A DNA stretch of 64,000 bases, taken from NCBI RefSeq assembly GCF_032884065.1, contig NC_088865.1, positions 48,272,868 through 48,336,867 on the forward strand, given 5' to 3'. This DNA comes from Artemia franciscana. Its lineage: Eukaryota > Arthropoda > Branchiopoda > Anostraca > Artemiidae. Of this stretch, positions 1 to 13,019 are shown piece by piece (the first letter of the stretch is position 1; every line of letters starts with the position of its first letter). The notes under the pieces are model-generated. The model did no database searches. It had not been told where the DNA came from and saw only the letters and a list, made by a program, of their open reading frames with translations. Made by a program: the position numbers and the translations under genes.

Positions 1-572
1 AATTATGTCTTTGAGAAAGATACCCGTGCCCCCACAGCTCTCAGGGCATGGGTTGTAAGTTACGCCCCAGGTCATATAAGATTTTTCTAGAAATGGGTGG
101 TTGTATATAATTCGGAGGGGACTCTTTGGATTAGTAATCTGAGTTACTAGTGCCCTTTTTAAGAGTCAAAGTGATCGGAAGACAGTTACCCCCCCCCCTC
201 AACATGTCGTGTTTTCCCAAAATGCATTGAATAAAAAATTTTGAGACAGTCATTTTATTCAAAATATTCCATAGGTCATATAAAAAGGCTTTTGGGCTGA
301 AACAAGCTACCAGAGCCCAGAGACGAGGGTTGTGATCTGTGCCGCGGGGTATTAATATTTTTGATGGAAGGCATGGTTGTTTAACTTTAGAAGGCTCATT
401 TGGTTGAAAATTGGAAGTTCTAGTTCCTTTTTAAGCGTCAAATGTGGTGGATGAAATTTAAACCCCCTTCCCCTCCAGGACAACCTTTCTTTTCCCCAAA
501 CGCATCTGACTGAAACTATCAGATAGTGATTTTGTTCATAACAGTCCAAATAATATATAATAATGTTTCTAG
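1..572 (+). repeat. Family-B repeat units at the window edge
   Basis: AATTATGTCTTTGAGAAAGA, AGTGCCCTTTTTAAGAGTC and two rounds of GGTCATATAA match the 7530-9672 array. About two units are present, and the first is cut by the window edge. Confidence 0.75.
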
Positions 573-703
573 GGGTGACACAAATCCCAAGTTGTCAGTT
601 TAATATACATATGCTGATATTTATTCCTTTCTCATGTTAATTGTGTTGTGAGAGCAAAACTTTGGTTTTGTCTAATAGGGTCTAACCTATGCGGTTTTTA
701 CAG

Positions 704-883
704 AAAGTGTGGACCTCAGGCTGGATTGATGAATATGACATTACATTTTGGAAAGCTCCGCAGAACTCTTGTCTGGGGCCGAAAAGGATGGTTTTTGCTT
801 GTCCACGAGCCAAAGCCTATGGTGTGCGAAGTGAAGTGGAATTATATAGCCTATGTCAGAGAGGAGTATCTAAAGTTGTGTAG
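704..883 (+). CDS. Candidate terminal exon of an unassigned gene
   Basis: A GCGGTTTTTACAG acceptor is followed by 59 codons and TAG. The protein begins KVWTSGWIDEYDITFWKAPQ and goes on with NSCLGPKRMVFACPRAKAYG. The mix of residues (several W, C and P, no low complexity) is more protein-like than the surrounding repeat DNA. I do not recognise a family, no second exon is visible, and an overlapping open frame exists at 648-941, so this may be chance. Confidence 0.2.
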   Translation, partial: KVWTSGWIDEYDITFWKAPQNSCLGPKRMVFACPRAKAYGVRSEVELYSLCQRGVSKVV

Positions 884-1499
884 CCAAGCTTTCGTTTCAT
901 CAAACCATGTTTCTACTTTCGAGTGGAAAGCTCTGTTCTAGCAGGCAAGCAGGCAGGCACCACTTTCAAATTGAAGATGAACTAAAATCTATAAGTGTTA
1001 AATATATGCGGCAGTTACCCGGTCCCGCAGCTAATATATCTTCTTTGAGTGATAAATAGAAAAATTTACAGAAGCAAAAATGTGGCATTTTCCCACGGGT
1101 CCGAAAGTGCTGCCATCTATTGTTTCTATCCATTTCTGTTCGTGATTCCAGCTGAGTTTATCATTCGGTTTTTCGGACTTGGGATTGCGGTAGAGAAATG
1201 GTATCAGATGTACCTAATAAAATATAAAATTTCTCTCATTGCTAAGGAAATTGGAGCTTATCCTTTGCTCCTTTCTAAGGGGTGAGGTTAGAAAATTAGC
1301 CTACGGCAAAAAAAAAATCAAATTTTGAACTAAGACAGATAGAATTTTTTTTTCGACAGCAATCGATAGCTTTTGATGAGCTGTTCAAAGTGTATGACAT
1401 CAATTTTTTGGTACAAAAATTCCTTCATGAGGTATACCAGTTTGAAAGTTCCAAGGGGTTGACAACTTCAGTAGTAAGGTAGACACTAAAACGAAATAT

Positions 1500-2130
1500 A
1501 GGCCGATACAAATTGTGAGACATATAGAGGACTTGTAAGCAACAGTCGGCTCTTAGATAATAATCACCTTCGGCAATGAGGAGTTAGCAACTTCTGCTAG
1601 TTGGTGTATCTATTGTTTTTTTCCAGTGTATTTGATGGTAAAACCAATTTGGTTCCACTGGTAAGACATGTAGGGGACTTGTAAGTAATAATCTGCAGTT
1701 AGGCTACAGTCAACTTCAGCGATGAGGGGTTTGCAACTATGCTAGTTGGTGTACCCATTTATTTGTTTCGGTGAACTTGATGCCTATCACGGCGGAGGGA
1801 CTTATAAGTAAGAATCGGTTCACTTTGGGCGAGAAACTGCTGTTAGCTCATAATCATCATCGGTAATGAGGGCTTTGCCACTTTTGCTAGTTGGTATACC
1901 TATTATTTGTTTCCGGTGTATTTGATGGTTAAACCAATTTTGTTCCAGTAGTAAGACATGTAGGGGACTTGTAAATAATAATCGGTTTTTGGGCTGCAAT
2001 CATCTTCAGCGATGAGGGGTTTGCAACTCTTGCTAGCTGGTGTACCCATTTATTTTTTTCCGATGAACTTGTTGTCTATCACGGGAGAGGGACTTGTAAG
2101 TAAGAATCTGTTCATTTTGGGCTAGAAGTT
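1500..2130 (+). repeat. Tandem repeat, ~145-bp units in a ~290-bp higher-order period
   Basis: GTAAGACATGTAGGGGACTT occurs at 1661 and 1951, with a variant at 1518. GCGATGAGGGGTTTGCAACT and the TAGTTGGTGTACCCATTTAT phrase recur likewise. Units two apart are more alike than neighbours. Confidence 0.82.
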
Positions 2131-2220
2131 TGTGCAAATTGGTGCACATTGTATTCGATCTCTTTAAATCTGACAGAATTAAGTGTTTACGCAACGGGTA
2201 CAAACGATAACGTAGAACAA

Positions 2221-2825
2221 TGAGGTAGTTCGTAATAATTAGTGTCACCTATGGTATTTTAATCCTGAATAGTTACGGATAGCTTTATAATACCAACTAG
2301 ATTATATAAGATATTGTTCCAAGTTTTCATCCGTCACAATGTCTACGATTGAAATGGATAAAGTTCAATTGGCTGCAAAGTCAATTTAGTCCCTTCTTTC
2401 GATTTTATTTTGTAGTCTTTTTTTTCAACGCTGGTGAATAGCCTTTGGTCATGTGATAACTTATTGCGTTCTTGTTTGAACATACCGTTTTAAAAACTTC
2501 GATAGGCTGACAACTTCATCATTTAACCGATGGTGAAGAAACAAGCACAAACGAGAATGTAAAACGATGAGATAGTTTCGTAATAATTAATAGAATGTCA
2601 TCTATGGTATTTTGATCCTGAAAAGTTAGGGATAGCTTTATAATACCAGCTAGATTATATAAGATATTGTTCCGAGTTTTCATCCGTTACGATGTCTACG
2701 ATTCAAAAGGAAAAAGTTCAACTGGCTGCAAAGTCAATTTAGTCCCTTCTTTCGATACTATTTTATTGTTGTTTTTTCAACGCTGAGGAACAGCCTTTGA
2801 TCATGTGATTACTGATGGATAGTGA
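2221..2825 (+). repeat. Direct repeat, ~190 bp, 350 bp apart
   Basis: TAGCTTTATAATACCA, AGATTATATAAGATATTGTT and AAAGTCAATTTAGTCCCTTC occur in order in 2229-2412 and 2579-2765. Flanking phrases (GAAACAAGCACAAACGA against GGGTACAAACGATAACG) suggest the period is the full 350 bp. Confidence 0.85.
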
Positions 2826-3289
2826 AGAAACAAAACCAAAGTGTTGTTTTCGCAACACTTTAGTCGGCGAAGCCGGACAAAGGTTGCCGCAACACTTCAC
2901 GTTGCCCGGGCAACGTAGGTCTAGTTTCTGCTCGTTTTGAGTTTGACTCGATTATTTATTGTAATTTCTCTTCGTTTTAGGTTTAATTTTTCCATTGATG
3001 CTGATTTGTGGGAGCTGTATGCTTGGTAGATTATTTGATTCTATTTTGTTCATTTTTGGTTTAATGGAGTTCTTAACTTTGTTTGAAAAACTTATTTTGT
3101 GGATTTTTTTTTAATTGGTTGAGGAAAAGGGGCATGTTTGATCCATGATCTCCAAAAAGGCTAAACATATTAAGGTAAATTTTCAGGGAAAGTTAAAGGG
3201 AAGCTGAACTGGATAAAAACGCGATATGTGAATGAAGTATGTAAAATTTTTTTATCAAAAATGTCACAGGAACAGTTTAGGGTATTGAT

Positions 3290-3835
<546 letters not shown>

Positions 3836-5984
3836 CATAATAGCCCGCCTGAGGCTCTAAGCGGGGAAGCCTATTAGGCATGGGTCACTTGTTCGCCTGT
3901 GAGTCCAAACTAATTCAGTGCCCCGTTTTGCGTAAAAATCCAGTCGACATTGTCTGTCATTATCCAACCCAAAAATCTCGACCATCCCTTAGTTCTATGG
4001 CTATCTACCTTAGTTCTGTCTTAGGGTGGATAGATGGATGATAGAGTATCTACCAACAAGTGAAAATGACATTTAGCCATGGCTTAATGCCAATTTGATT
4101 TTAATTCAGCTTGATTTTGGTTTTGACTTTTATTGACGAGTTGTGCCAGCTTCAGGTTAAGGTCTGAAACTTTTTTAGACCTCTTTTGTATTATGGGTAT
4201 CGTCTTCTACTTTACATGCCTATTGTGGGTACTGGTGTTTTGTATTTGTGTCTGATTTTTTTTATGGTGAATTTTTCTTATCTATCACATCATCTGCTTT
4301 TAAGTAATTAAAATTTTACATTTAGCTTATTCAGGGTTTAATATAAATCTTGATTTCGGTTTAACCTGTCGTTCAGATCAATATAAATGTTTACAATCAG
4401 ATCATTACTCGTAGCATTTGCGTAACGAACAAAATCTCCAGGAGACGAAAAAGTAATTATGAGTATCCTAGCTTGCTTTAATGGCCGAGGAAGTGAGTTT
4501 TCTTATCCTGACCAATTAAAACTCTGTCTTCTATGAAAATGGTCAAACCCATGTGTGCTGGCAGGAGGAGGGTGTACTGTCTCCAATGAGAAACAAGAAT
4601 AAGTTTTAGAAAATGTATAAAAATACGAAAATTGAAAATATTCTATTCAAATCTTGATAAAAAAAAATAACTCCTCTTGTAGCAATAGTAGCATATCCTC
4701 TTGAAATTTCATGGTGAGGCTCGTGGTTAAACCTGTTCATTTTTGCAACTGCTAAAAGAAAATACTTCTGACTGTTACTATAGAAGTGGGGATTTTAGAG
4801 ATATTTTTTTTACGTTAATCAACCATAGTAAAGCGTCCGTCTTATAACTTTTCACCCACATTTTGTCCTTGATGCATGTTTTCTTTTTTAGCCCTCGCTG
4901 TGGGCTATTACCCTCAACGTATTATTATCTTCATTTCTCTTATTGAAATTTAAATTGTTACTGTTTGATAGTACTCCTGTGTCTTTAAGATCCAGGGCAT
5001 ATATAAACTAAAAAAAATAGGTTGGCCTTTCCTTCTCCTAGTAGAAGGTTCACTCCTAATAATAATGGTAACCTTTTTCTCGTGACCGCCTCTAAATTAA
5101 TTATTCACCGATAGATTGAATATAATAATAATGCATCCCATTTGTGTTTATCGTCATTTTCCATGGTATTTAAAAAAAGCCTCTTCTCTCCTCTGGATCC
5201 TGTTTCTTCTTAAGCTTCTTCCCAGTCTAGTTACAGGGAGAGGTTTAAGGATTGGCAGTCTGACTGGATTGCATTTGTTGTGGCTTTCTTAGTAGTTGAT
5301 AAGGGTGGGTCAAAAGTTGGCAAAGCTGAGTCCATAAGACGTTACAAGCCTGCAGGAAATTCGCGTTTTTTTTTTTTTTTTTTAGAAAAGGGAGATATTG
5401 CTCCCAAAAGGTAGTTGAGTCGTGAGAATTCACCATTATATCCAACATGTCCAAGCATCCATTTGAAGAGGTCTCAGATTCCTATACGTATCCATGAAAT
5501 TTTACCATATTTTCCGAAAAATTTGGTAACGATTACGTATTTATTGTTTTGATTGTTTGTTGTTTTTTTTTCTGTAGGAGTTACCATATCCACGTTTTAG
5601 TCGTAGAATATCGAGAAAGAGATTATTTTAATCAAAATTAAAAGTTGTAAGATATGAAAAAAAAGTTTTACAACAGAAAAATGTCGACTTCTACCATTGT
5701 GTATTACAAATCAGAATATTTTGCATAAACATGGCCAAAAGGGTGTCGATTTAATACCCAGTCGATTCGAAAACGGAGCAATTCTGTTTCTTTATTTAAC
5801 AAGTCATGCTGCTACGCAGAGGAACATTCCCTCTTAAACATCTGTTCCGTCAATACATAAAAAGGGTTAACATAGCCGATTATTACAAAGCTTCAATTAG
5901 CACTGGTGATTTATTTGAATCTTCACGAAATTGTATGCATTGGTGAGGTTTTAGGCGATTATCCCCTTCCTTGTTAAATAGCTC

Positions 5985-6205
5985 CCTGCATAAAAAGCCC
6001 CCTCTAAAAATCCCCCGCTGAAAATACACTCCTCCCCCAGAAGATATCCCCCAGAAAATACACCGCCGTGGAAAGTACCCTTCCCTTCGAAAATACATCC
6101 TCGTTGAAAGTAAATTATTGTCGAAATTTTACTCCCTACCGAAAATTTCCCCTGACAATCCCCTGCAGGAAACTCCCCCGCGAAAAATGTCCGTATGTTT
6201 CCCAA
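5985..6205 (-). repeat. Short C-rich degenerate repeats
   Basis: CCCCCGCTGAAAATACA, CCCCCAGAAGATAT, CCCCCAGAAAATACA and similar phrases repeat every 17-22 bp. The reverse complement pattern recurs at 6745-6945. Small open frames rich in Gly and Phe here follow from the repeat. Confidence 0.75.
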
Positions 6206-6744
6206 TAACAAATACTAGGTATGCACTCAAAATTTCAAACTTAAAAACGCACTTAAACCTCTACAATGGGCTCTCTGATTGTTTTGTAGTTTGGGAAGGA
6301 GGGAGATACGTGAAGGAGTGTATTTTAATTCCCAAATATCCCAGCTCTCATTGAGCCATCAGATATATACATAATTGGTTCTAAGGGAGAGACGAGAAGG
6401 GGGTGGAGGTACATAACCCCCAGGACCGTAGCCAGTATTTTCTTGGGGGAGGTGAGGTACATAAGAATTAAAAAAAAAACGCATCGAAAATGATAAATTG
6501 ACATCTACTCCCTTAGGATTTCTCGGAATATTTCTAATCTTTGCTGTTATTATGAAAGTAAATTGTAGTAATAAATACCAAAATGAACGTAGTTTATTTT
6601 GTATAGGAGGGGGGCTGTTCCTTCATCATCCATGCCTCCACTTAATAGTCGCAGAAACTTTGGAGGGTGCTCATTAGATCAGAAATTTAGAGTTCGAGTC
6701 CTTTTTTTGTAAGTCGAAAGTGATTGGAGACCAACCAGCCAAAG

Positions 6745-6945
6745 GGAGGGGGAGCATTTCCCAGGAAGGTATTTTCTGATGGAGTATTTCCGTTTGGGTA
6801 TTTTTGGTGGATTTTCAGGGGATTATTTTCAGTGGGGGGTTATTTTTCGCAGGGGGTTCTTTTCGAGGAGGGGGTATTTTCTGTGGGGCGTATTTTCCGC
6901 GGGGATATTTTCCGTCGGGTATTTTTAAGGGGGGAGTAAATGCCA
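6745..6945 (+). repeat. Short G-rich degenerate repeats, inverted to 5985-6205
   Basis: GGGGGTATTTTCTGTGGGG, GGGGATATTTTCCG and similar phrases repeat about every 20 bp. Similar G-rich runs also end the body of composite repeats (26860-26960, 51890-52140, 55360-55470). Confidence 0.75.
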
Positions 6946-7131
6946 GCCACCCATTGGTGCTTATGTGTGCATCAGCTATTAGAGAGTGGGTTAAAGGGAC
7001 AATTTTGAGGTTGGGGAGAGGTTTCTCAAGCCTAAAAGGTGTGGTTTTAGGTTTTCATTTTGTAACTTTCATTTTGTAACTTTTTGTGCCTTGCGATGGG
7101 TATAGAAAGATAAGGAAGAAGTGAAGAAGCC

Positions 7132-7317
7132 TTTACGCTAAAGTTTTTTACTCTTTTAAAAAGTAAAGTTGAGAGAAAGAGTCAAACTTTAGCGTAAAGA
7201 GCAGGGCGTTGAGGAGGGAGCAGCCCCTTTCATATACGAAGTAATTTCTGTTCGTTTTGAGTTTTAATGTCGCTCCTTACTTCCAGTTAAAAAAAACTTG
7301 TTTCTTTATTTAATAAG
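7132..7317 (-). repeat. Foldback tail hairpin, solo
   Basis: CTTTACGCTAAAGTTTTTTA and ACTTTAGCGTAAAGAGCAGG form the hairpin, followed by the tail arm (TCATATACGAAGTAATTTCT, GTCGCTCCTTAC). Only one arm of the long inverted repeat is kept. Confidence 0.82.
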
Positions 7318-7375
7318 TATATTAAACTGACAATCCACAGTTATTCCCTGTTCTTTTTTGTTTTTCAGTAAAGTG

Positions 7376-7446
7376 CTTTTGTTTTAGTTGTTTAGTTTGT
7401 TTAGTTGTTTAGTTGTTTAGTTGTTTAGTTTGTTTAGTTGTTGCTA
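7376..7446 (+). repeat. TTTAGTTG microsatellite
   Basis: TTTAGTTG and TTTAGTTTG alternate about eight times in 70 bp. Confidence 0.92.
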
Positions 7447-7529
7447 CTTTTGTTTTTTATTACTAGTGTCATGGGCAGGGCAATTGCTGACTAAGAAAAG
7501 AACGATGTTGGCACAATGCATTATTTTTT

Positions 7530-9672
7530 TAGACCAGGGCACTTCGTATCGAAAAAGCTGTCGAAGGAACTTTAAAAGGGTCTCATTCGATTGGAAATTG
7601 AAGAGGCTATTGCCTTTTTTAATAGTCAAAAATTATTGGAGGGCAACTAATTGCCCCAAAATTGCCCCACCATTGCCCCAAAAACATTAAATCAAAATTT
7701 TAATATAACCACTTTGTTCAACGTAGTTGTAAGCTCTCAAAATTATGTATTTGAGGATGACAACCCCCCTACAGCCCTCAGGGCAAGCGTTGTAATTTAT
7801 GTCCTGGAAGCATATAAGATTTTCTGTTGAAAGCGTTGTCGTAGAAACTTTGAAAAGAGCTTATTTGATTCGAAATTGACAGTACTAGTGCCCTTTTTAA
7901 TAGCCGGAAGTGATTGGAGGGCAACTAACTCTCCTCCCAAGCCCACCATTTCCCCCAAGACTTCTAATCAAAGTTTTGAGATAGCCACATCTTTCAACGT
8001 AGTTGAAAGGTCCGGAAATTATGTCTTTGAGGATGACACACCCTCCACAGTCTTAAGAGCGAATGTTGTAAGTTATGCTCCGGGGGTATATAAGGTTTTT
8101 TGTAGAAAATGTTGTCGTAAAAACTTCAAAAAGGGCTCATTTGATTGGAAATTGAGGGGGCTAGTGCCCTTATTAAAAAATCAAAGGTGATCGAAAGCGA
8201 ATGCCAACCACGTCCTTCGTTTCCCCTAACACGTCCAATCATCATTTTGATATAGCCATTTTGTTCAACGTAGTTGAAGGATCCGGAAATTCTGTCTTTG
8301 AGGGGTTCTTATAGAAAGCGTTGTCGTAGAAACTTCAAAAAGGGCCCATCCGATTAAAAATTGAGAGGGCTAGTGCACATTTTAACAGTCGAAAGTAATT
8401 GGAAGGAGAACCACCGCCCACGCCTATTATTTCCCCAAAGACATCCCGATGAATATTTTGATATAGCCATTTTGTTCAACCTAGTTTAAGGGTCCAGAAA
8501 TTATGTCTTTAAGGATGACAACCCCCCTTCCATAGTCCTCAGGGCTAAGGTTCTGAGTTATACCTTTGGGGCATATAAGGTTTTTGTAGAAAGTGCTGTC
8601 ACAGAAACTTAAAAAAGGAATCATTTGATTGGAAATCGAGAAGACTAGTGCTCTTTTTATTATTCGAAAGTGATCAGAGGGCAAATGACCCCCCACGCCT
8701 ATCATTTCCTCAAAAACTTCCAATTAAGGCTTGGAGATAGCCATTTTGTTCAACGTATTTGAAAGGTCCGGAAATTATGTCTTTGAGAATAAGAGATCCC
8801 CCCAGCCTTATGGGCAAGGGCTGTAAGTTATGCCCTTGGGGCATATACGTTTGTTTTATAGAAAGCATTGTCATATAAACTTTGGACGGGGTTTATTGGA
8901 TTGGTAATCAGAAGCTCTACTGCTCTTTTTAAGAGATAAAGTGATCGAAGGGTAGCTATCCCCCCCACACACGTCGTATTATCTCAAAATGCATGTAATA
9001 GATGTTGTCAGATAGCCATTTTATTCAAAATAGTCTAAACTTTATCCAACAAGCCTTTTAGGATTGAAACAAACCCCAGAGCCTAGGGGCAAGGATTGTA
9101 AGTCATACCCAAGGCGTATTTAAGGTTTTATAGAAGGGATGCTTGTATAAACTTTGAAAGAGGCTCATTTAGTTATAAATTGGAAGTTTTAATTTCCTTT
9201 TAAAAGCCAAAAGTGATGGAGGGCATATAGCCCCCCCCCCTGACTACCCCTAATCACCAAACGAATCTGATTAAAATTGTGAGATAGAACTTCTGCTCAA
9301 AATAGTCCAAAGAACTAAAACAACGACTCAGGGGTTGACACAACTCCACAGTGCCCTGGGGGTAGGGTTATAAGTCATGGCCTTGGGTCGCATAAGCTTT
9401 TTATGGAATGGGTGGTCGCGTAAACTTCAGATGGTGTCCATTTGATTTGAAATCGAAAGTTATAGTACTCTTTTTAAGAGTCAAAAGTGATTTGAGAGCA
9501 GTCATCCCCCCCCATGCTCACCATTCCCCCAAAGACATCCAAGCGAAATTCGGGATAGCAATTTTGTTCATTGTAGTTGAAGAGTCCGGAAATGATGTCT
9601 TATAGGAAGACAACCCCACCCGCAAGGCACTCATGGCAAGGGTTGTATCTATGGCCCGGGGCCATATAAGGT
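7530..9672 (+). repeat. Family-B tandem array
   Basis: A unit recurs about eight times, each time with variants of GATAGCCATTTTGTTCAACG, GGAAATTATGTCTTTGAGGA, ACCCCCCCACAGCCCTCAGG, GGCATATAAGG and TTTGATTGGAAATTGA. Spacing between equivalent points is roughly 210-280 bp. Units are diverged and partly deleted, so the array is old. Open frames here are chance products. Confidence 0.85.
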
Positions 9673-9865
9673 TATTTACTGCTAAAGTCTTTTACTGTTT
9701 TAAAAAGAAGAATTGAGAGAAAGAGTCAAACTTTAGCGTAAAGAGCGGGGCGTTGATGAGGAAGCAGCCTCTTTCATATACGAAGTAATTTCTGTGCGTT
9801 TTAAGTTTTAATGTCGCTCCTTACTTTCAGTTAAAAAAACTTGTTTATTTTATTTAATTGTTCAT
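9673..9865 (-). repeat. Foldback tail hairpin, solo
   Basis: Same structure as at 7132: CTGCTAAAGTCTTTTACTG, AAACTTTAGCGTAAAGAGCG, then TCATATACGAAGTAATTTCT and GTCGCTCCTTAC. The left hairpin arm is shortened. It ends a family-B array. Confidence 0.8.
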
Positions 9866-9959
9866 AGAGCTACTGCGTCCATGTCTCTTCTTAAGCTCTT
9901 TAATATATTTAACTTCCTCCATCCCATTATTTAAGGATCTATACTTTCTGTGTCCCCCC

Positions 9960-10296
9960 CCCCGCACCTTGAATAGCTTGTCCAGGTTTGCATCTTGGCA
10001 TCTCCCGTGATGAATCAGAGAAAATTGAATCCATTCAAAAAAGAGCCCTTAGAATAACTTTTTAAGAAGCTAAAGTACCATACTCGCTCCTTCTAAAGAA
10101 AGCCAAGGTGGAAACTCTTGAGCAGAGGAGAAGAGCATTGGGCCTCTGTTTTACAAAACAAAATGCAATAATAAACCTTTACACGGAAAATATTTTCCCG
10201 AAAGACACTCCCAACTCAGACATCACCTGCCACGTACTGTTTCTAAACCCGTTTCTATCTTGCCCCCCATCCGTTGCTTTACCTCCAGGTTAAAAT
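9960..10296 (+). mobile_element. LINE 3' fragment (Jockey/CR1-like)
   Basis: The plus-strand frame reads SRDESEKIESIQKRALRITF, one stop, then EAKVPYSLLLKKAKVETLEQ and RRRALGLCFTKQN, ending PPG and TAA. The IE.IQ.RALR......Y...L......L..RR..L...F block is the usual C-terminal region of Jockey/CR1 reverse transcriptases. It is truncated upstream. Confidence 0.7.
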
Positions 10297-10359
10297 AAAC
10301 CTTTGTCCCATTCATTACTGATAAGATAAACGGCTAATTTTTCTCTTTCTTTTTATGGC

Positions 10360-12625
10360 ACTTGGTATTGACCAAGTGACATATAGCGATCGCAAATTCT
10401 GTCGGTCTGTCGACCTGTCTGTCGGTCTGTCTTTCTGTCGGTCTGTCCCGGTTTGCTACTTTAGGCACTTCAAGGTAAGCCAGGACAATGAAATTTGGCT
10501 GGCATATCAGGAACTGGGCCAGAGTAAATGAAAAATAGTTGTTTTCCCGATTTGACCACCTGTGGGTGAGTGGGGGGCCGGTTAATTCGGAAAAAATAGA
10601 AAAAATGAAGTATTTTTAACTTACGATTGGGTAATGGGATCTTAATGAAATTTGATGTTTGAAAGGATATCGTGCCTCAGAGCTTTTACTCTAAATCCCG
10701 GCCAGATCCGGGATTCCCAATCCCCCCAGATTGGGGGGAGTTGGACGGGGGACCTAAAATCTTAGAAAACGCTTAGAGAGGAGGGATCCGGATAAAACTT
10801 GGTGGGAAAAACAAGCAAAAGTCCTATATACTTTATTGACATAACCGGAACGGATTTGCTCTGTTTGGGGAAGTTGGGGGGGAAGGTTGATTCGGAAAAA
10901 TTAGAAAAAATGAGGTATTTTTAACTTATGATGGAGTGATCGGATCTTAATGAAATTTGAATTTTGGAAGGATATCGTGCCTCAGAGCTCTTATTCTAAA
11001 TTCCGACTGGATCCGGTGACATTGGGGGGAATTGAGGAGGGAACCTAAAAGCTTGGAAAACGCTTAGAGTCTATGGATTGGGATGAAACTTGGTGGTAAA
11101 AATAAGCACAAGTCCTAGATATGGGATTGGCATAACCAGAACGGATATGCTCTCTTTGGGGGAGTTGGGGGAGGAGGGTTAATTCTAAAAAAATAGAAAA
11201 AATGTGGTATTTTTAACTTATGAAAGAGTGATCATATCTTAATGAAATTTTATATTTAGAAGGACCTCGAAACTCAATCTCTTATTTTAAATCCCGACCG
11301 GATCCAGTGTCATTAGGGGGGGGGGACCTGAAATCTTGGAAAACCTTAAAACGGAGAGATCAGGATGAAACTTCGTGGAAAGAATAAACACAAGTCCAAG
11401 ACAGGTGACTAACATAACCGGACCGGATCTGCTCTCTTTGGTTGAGTTGGGGGGGGGATTAATTTGGAAAAATTAAAAAAAAATCAGGTATTTTTAACTT
11501 TCGAACAGATGATCAGATCTTTATGAAATTTGATATCTAGAAGGATCTTGTGCTTTAGAACTCTCATTTTACGACCAGATACGGCGACATTGAAGGGAGT
11601 TAGGGGGGACCGGAATTCTTGGAAAATGTGAAAATCAAGGTATCTTACGAATAAGTGATCGGATCTTAATGAAACTTGATATATAGAAGAATCTTATGAC
11701 TCAGATGCTCCATTTTCAATTCGAATCGGATCCGGGGACAAAGAGGGTTGGAGGGGGAAACAAAAATCTTGGAAACCGGAAATCTTGGAAAACACTTAGA
11801 GTGGAGAGATCGGGATTAAACTTGATGGGAAGAATAAGCACAAGTTATAGATACGAGATATACATAATTGGTGCAGATCCGTTCTCATTGGGGAAGCTGG
11901 GGGTTGTTAATTTGGAAAAATTAGAAAAATTGAGGTGTTCTTAACTTAAGAACGGGTAACCGGATCTTAATGAAATTTGATATTTATAAGGAACTCATGT
12001 CTCAGAGCTCTTATTTCAAATCCCGACCAGATCTGTTGACATTTGGGGAGTAGGAAGGGGAACTGGAAATCTTGGAAAACGCTTATAAATGTCCTAAATA
12101 CGTGATTGACGTAACCGGACTGGATCCGCTCTCTTTGGGGGAGTTAGGTGGTGGAGTTCAGTGCTTTAGCGAGTTTCATTCTTCTGGACGTACTAGGACG
12201 ATGCAAATTGGTAAGAGTGTCAGGGAGCTGTACAAATTGACATGATAGAGCCGTTTTCCCTGATTTGACCATCTGGGGGGCTGAAGGGAGAGAAAAAATT
12301 GAGGTATTTTTAACATACGAGTGGGTGATCGGACCTTAATGAATTTTGATATGTAGAAGGACCTCGTGACTCAGAGCTCTTATTTTAAATCCCAATCGGC
12401 ATTAAGCCTCTGATTTTCCTTAACTTACGAAGGAGTGATTGGATCTTAATGAAATTTGAATTTTGGAAGGATATCGTGTCTCAGAGCCCTTATTCTAAAT
12501 CCCGACTGGATCCGGTGATATTGGGGGGAATTGAGGAGGGAACCTAAAATCTTGGAAAACGCTTAGAGTGGATGGATCAGGATGAAACTTGGTGGGAAAA
12601 ATAAGCACAAGTCCTAGATATCGGA
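10360..12625 (+). repeat. Tandem array of ~300-bp units (family C)
   Basis: The lead contains GCACTTGGTATTGACCAAGT and a run of CTGTCGGTCTGTC. About seven units follow with variants of GAGGTATTTTTAACTTACGA, GGATCTTAATGAAATTTGAT, TCTCAGAGCTCTTATT, AATCCCGACCGGATCC and GATGAAACTTGGTGGGAAAA. Spacing is about 280-300 bp, with shorter partial units near 11640 and 12300. No coding potential. Confidence 0.88.
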
Positions 12626-13019
12626 TCTTAAAGCAATATATTTATCTTTTAAAGCAATCTATTGATTCTTAGAATTTTGCAAGAGCTCATATCATATGAG
12701 CTCTTGGCTCTTGGCTCTTCCGACCTCATCACTAGTGCCATATGAGCTCTTAGCTCTTGTTTTGGTACTAGTGATACCCAAGTTTTATGTTCGTTTGATC
12801 CCCCCCCCTTTTATATTTTCTCTTTTCATCCTTTTTAACGTATATCTTATTTCACTCCTTTTTAGTTTTCTTAGTTTTTACCATTTGAGCTCTTTGACAT
12901 TTTGCCGCTTTGTATTTTTGACTAATGAATGGTTTTTCCATTCTGATATTGTTGTTTTTGGCATTGTTTTGCCAATTTTTAAATTGTTTGCTTTATTTAT
13001 AATTTTCTTATGACTCCGA

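Noticed and set aside
5883..6211. Gly/Phe-rich small open frames here and at 6724-7079, resembling cuticle or antimicrobial peptides.
   Set aside because: They follow the ~20-bp G-rich repeat pattern, overlap in several frames and have no signal peptide or splice context.
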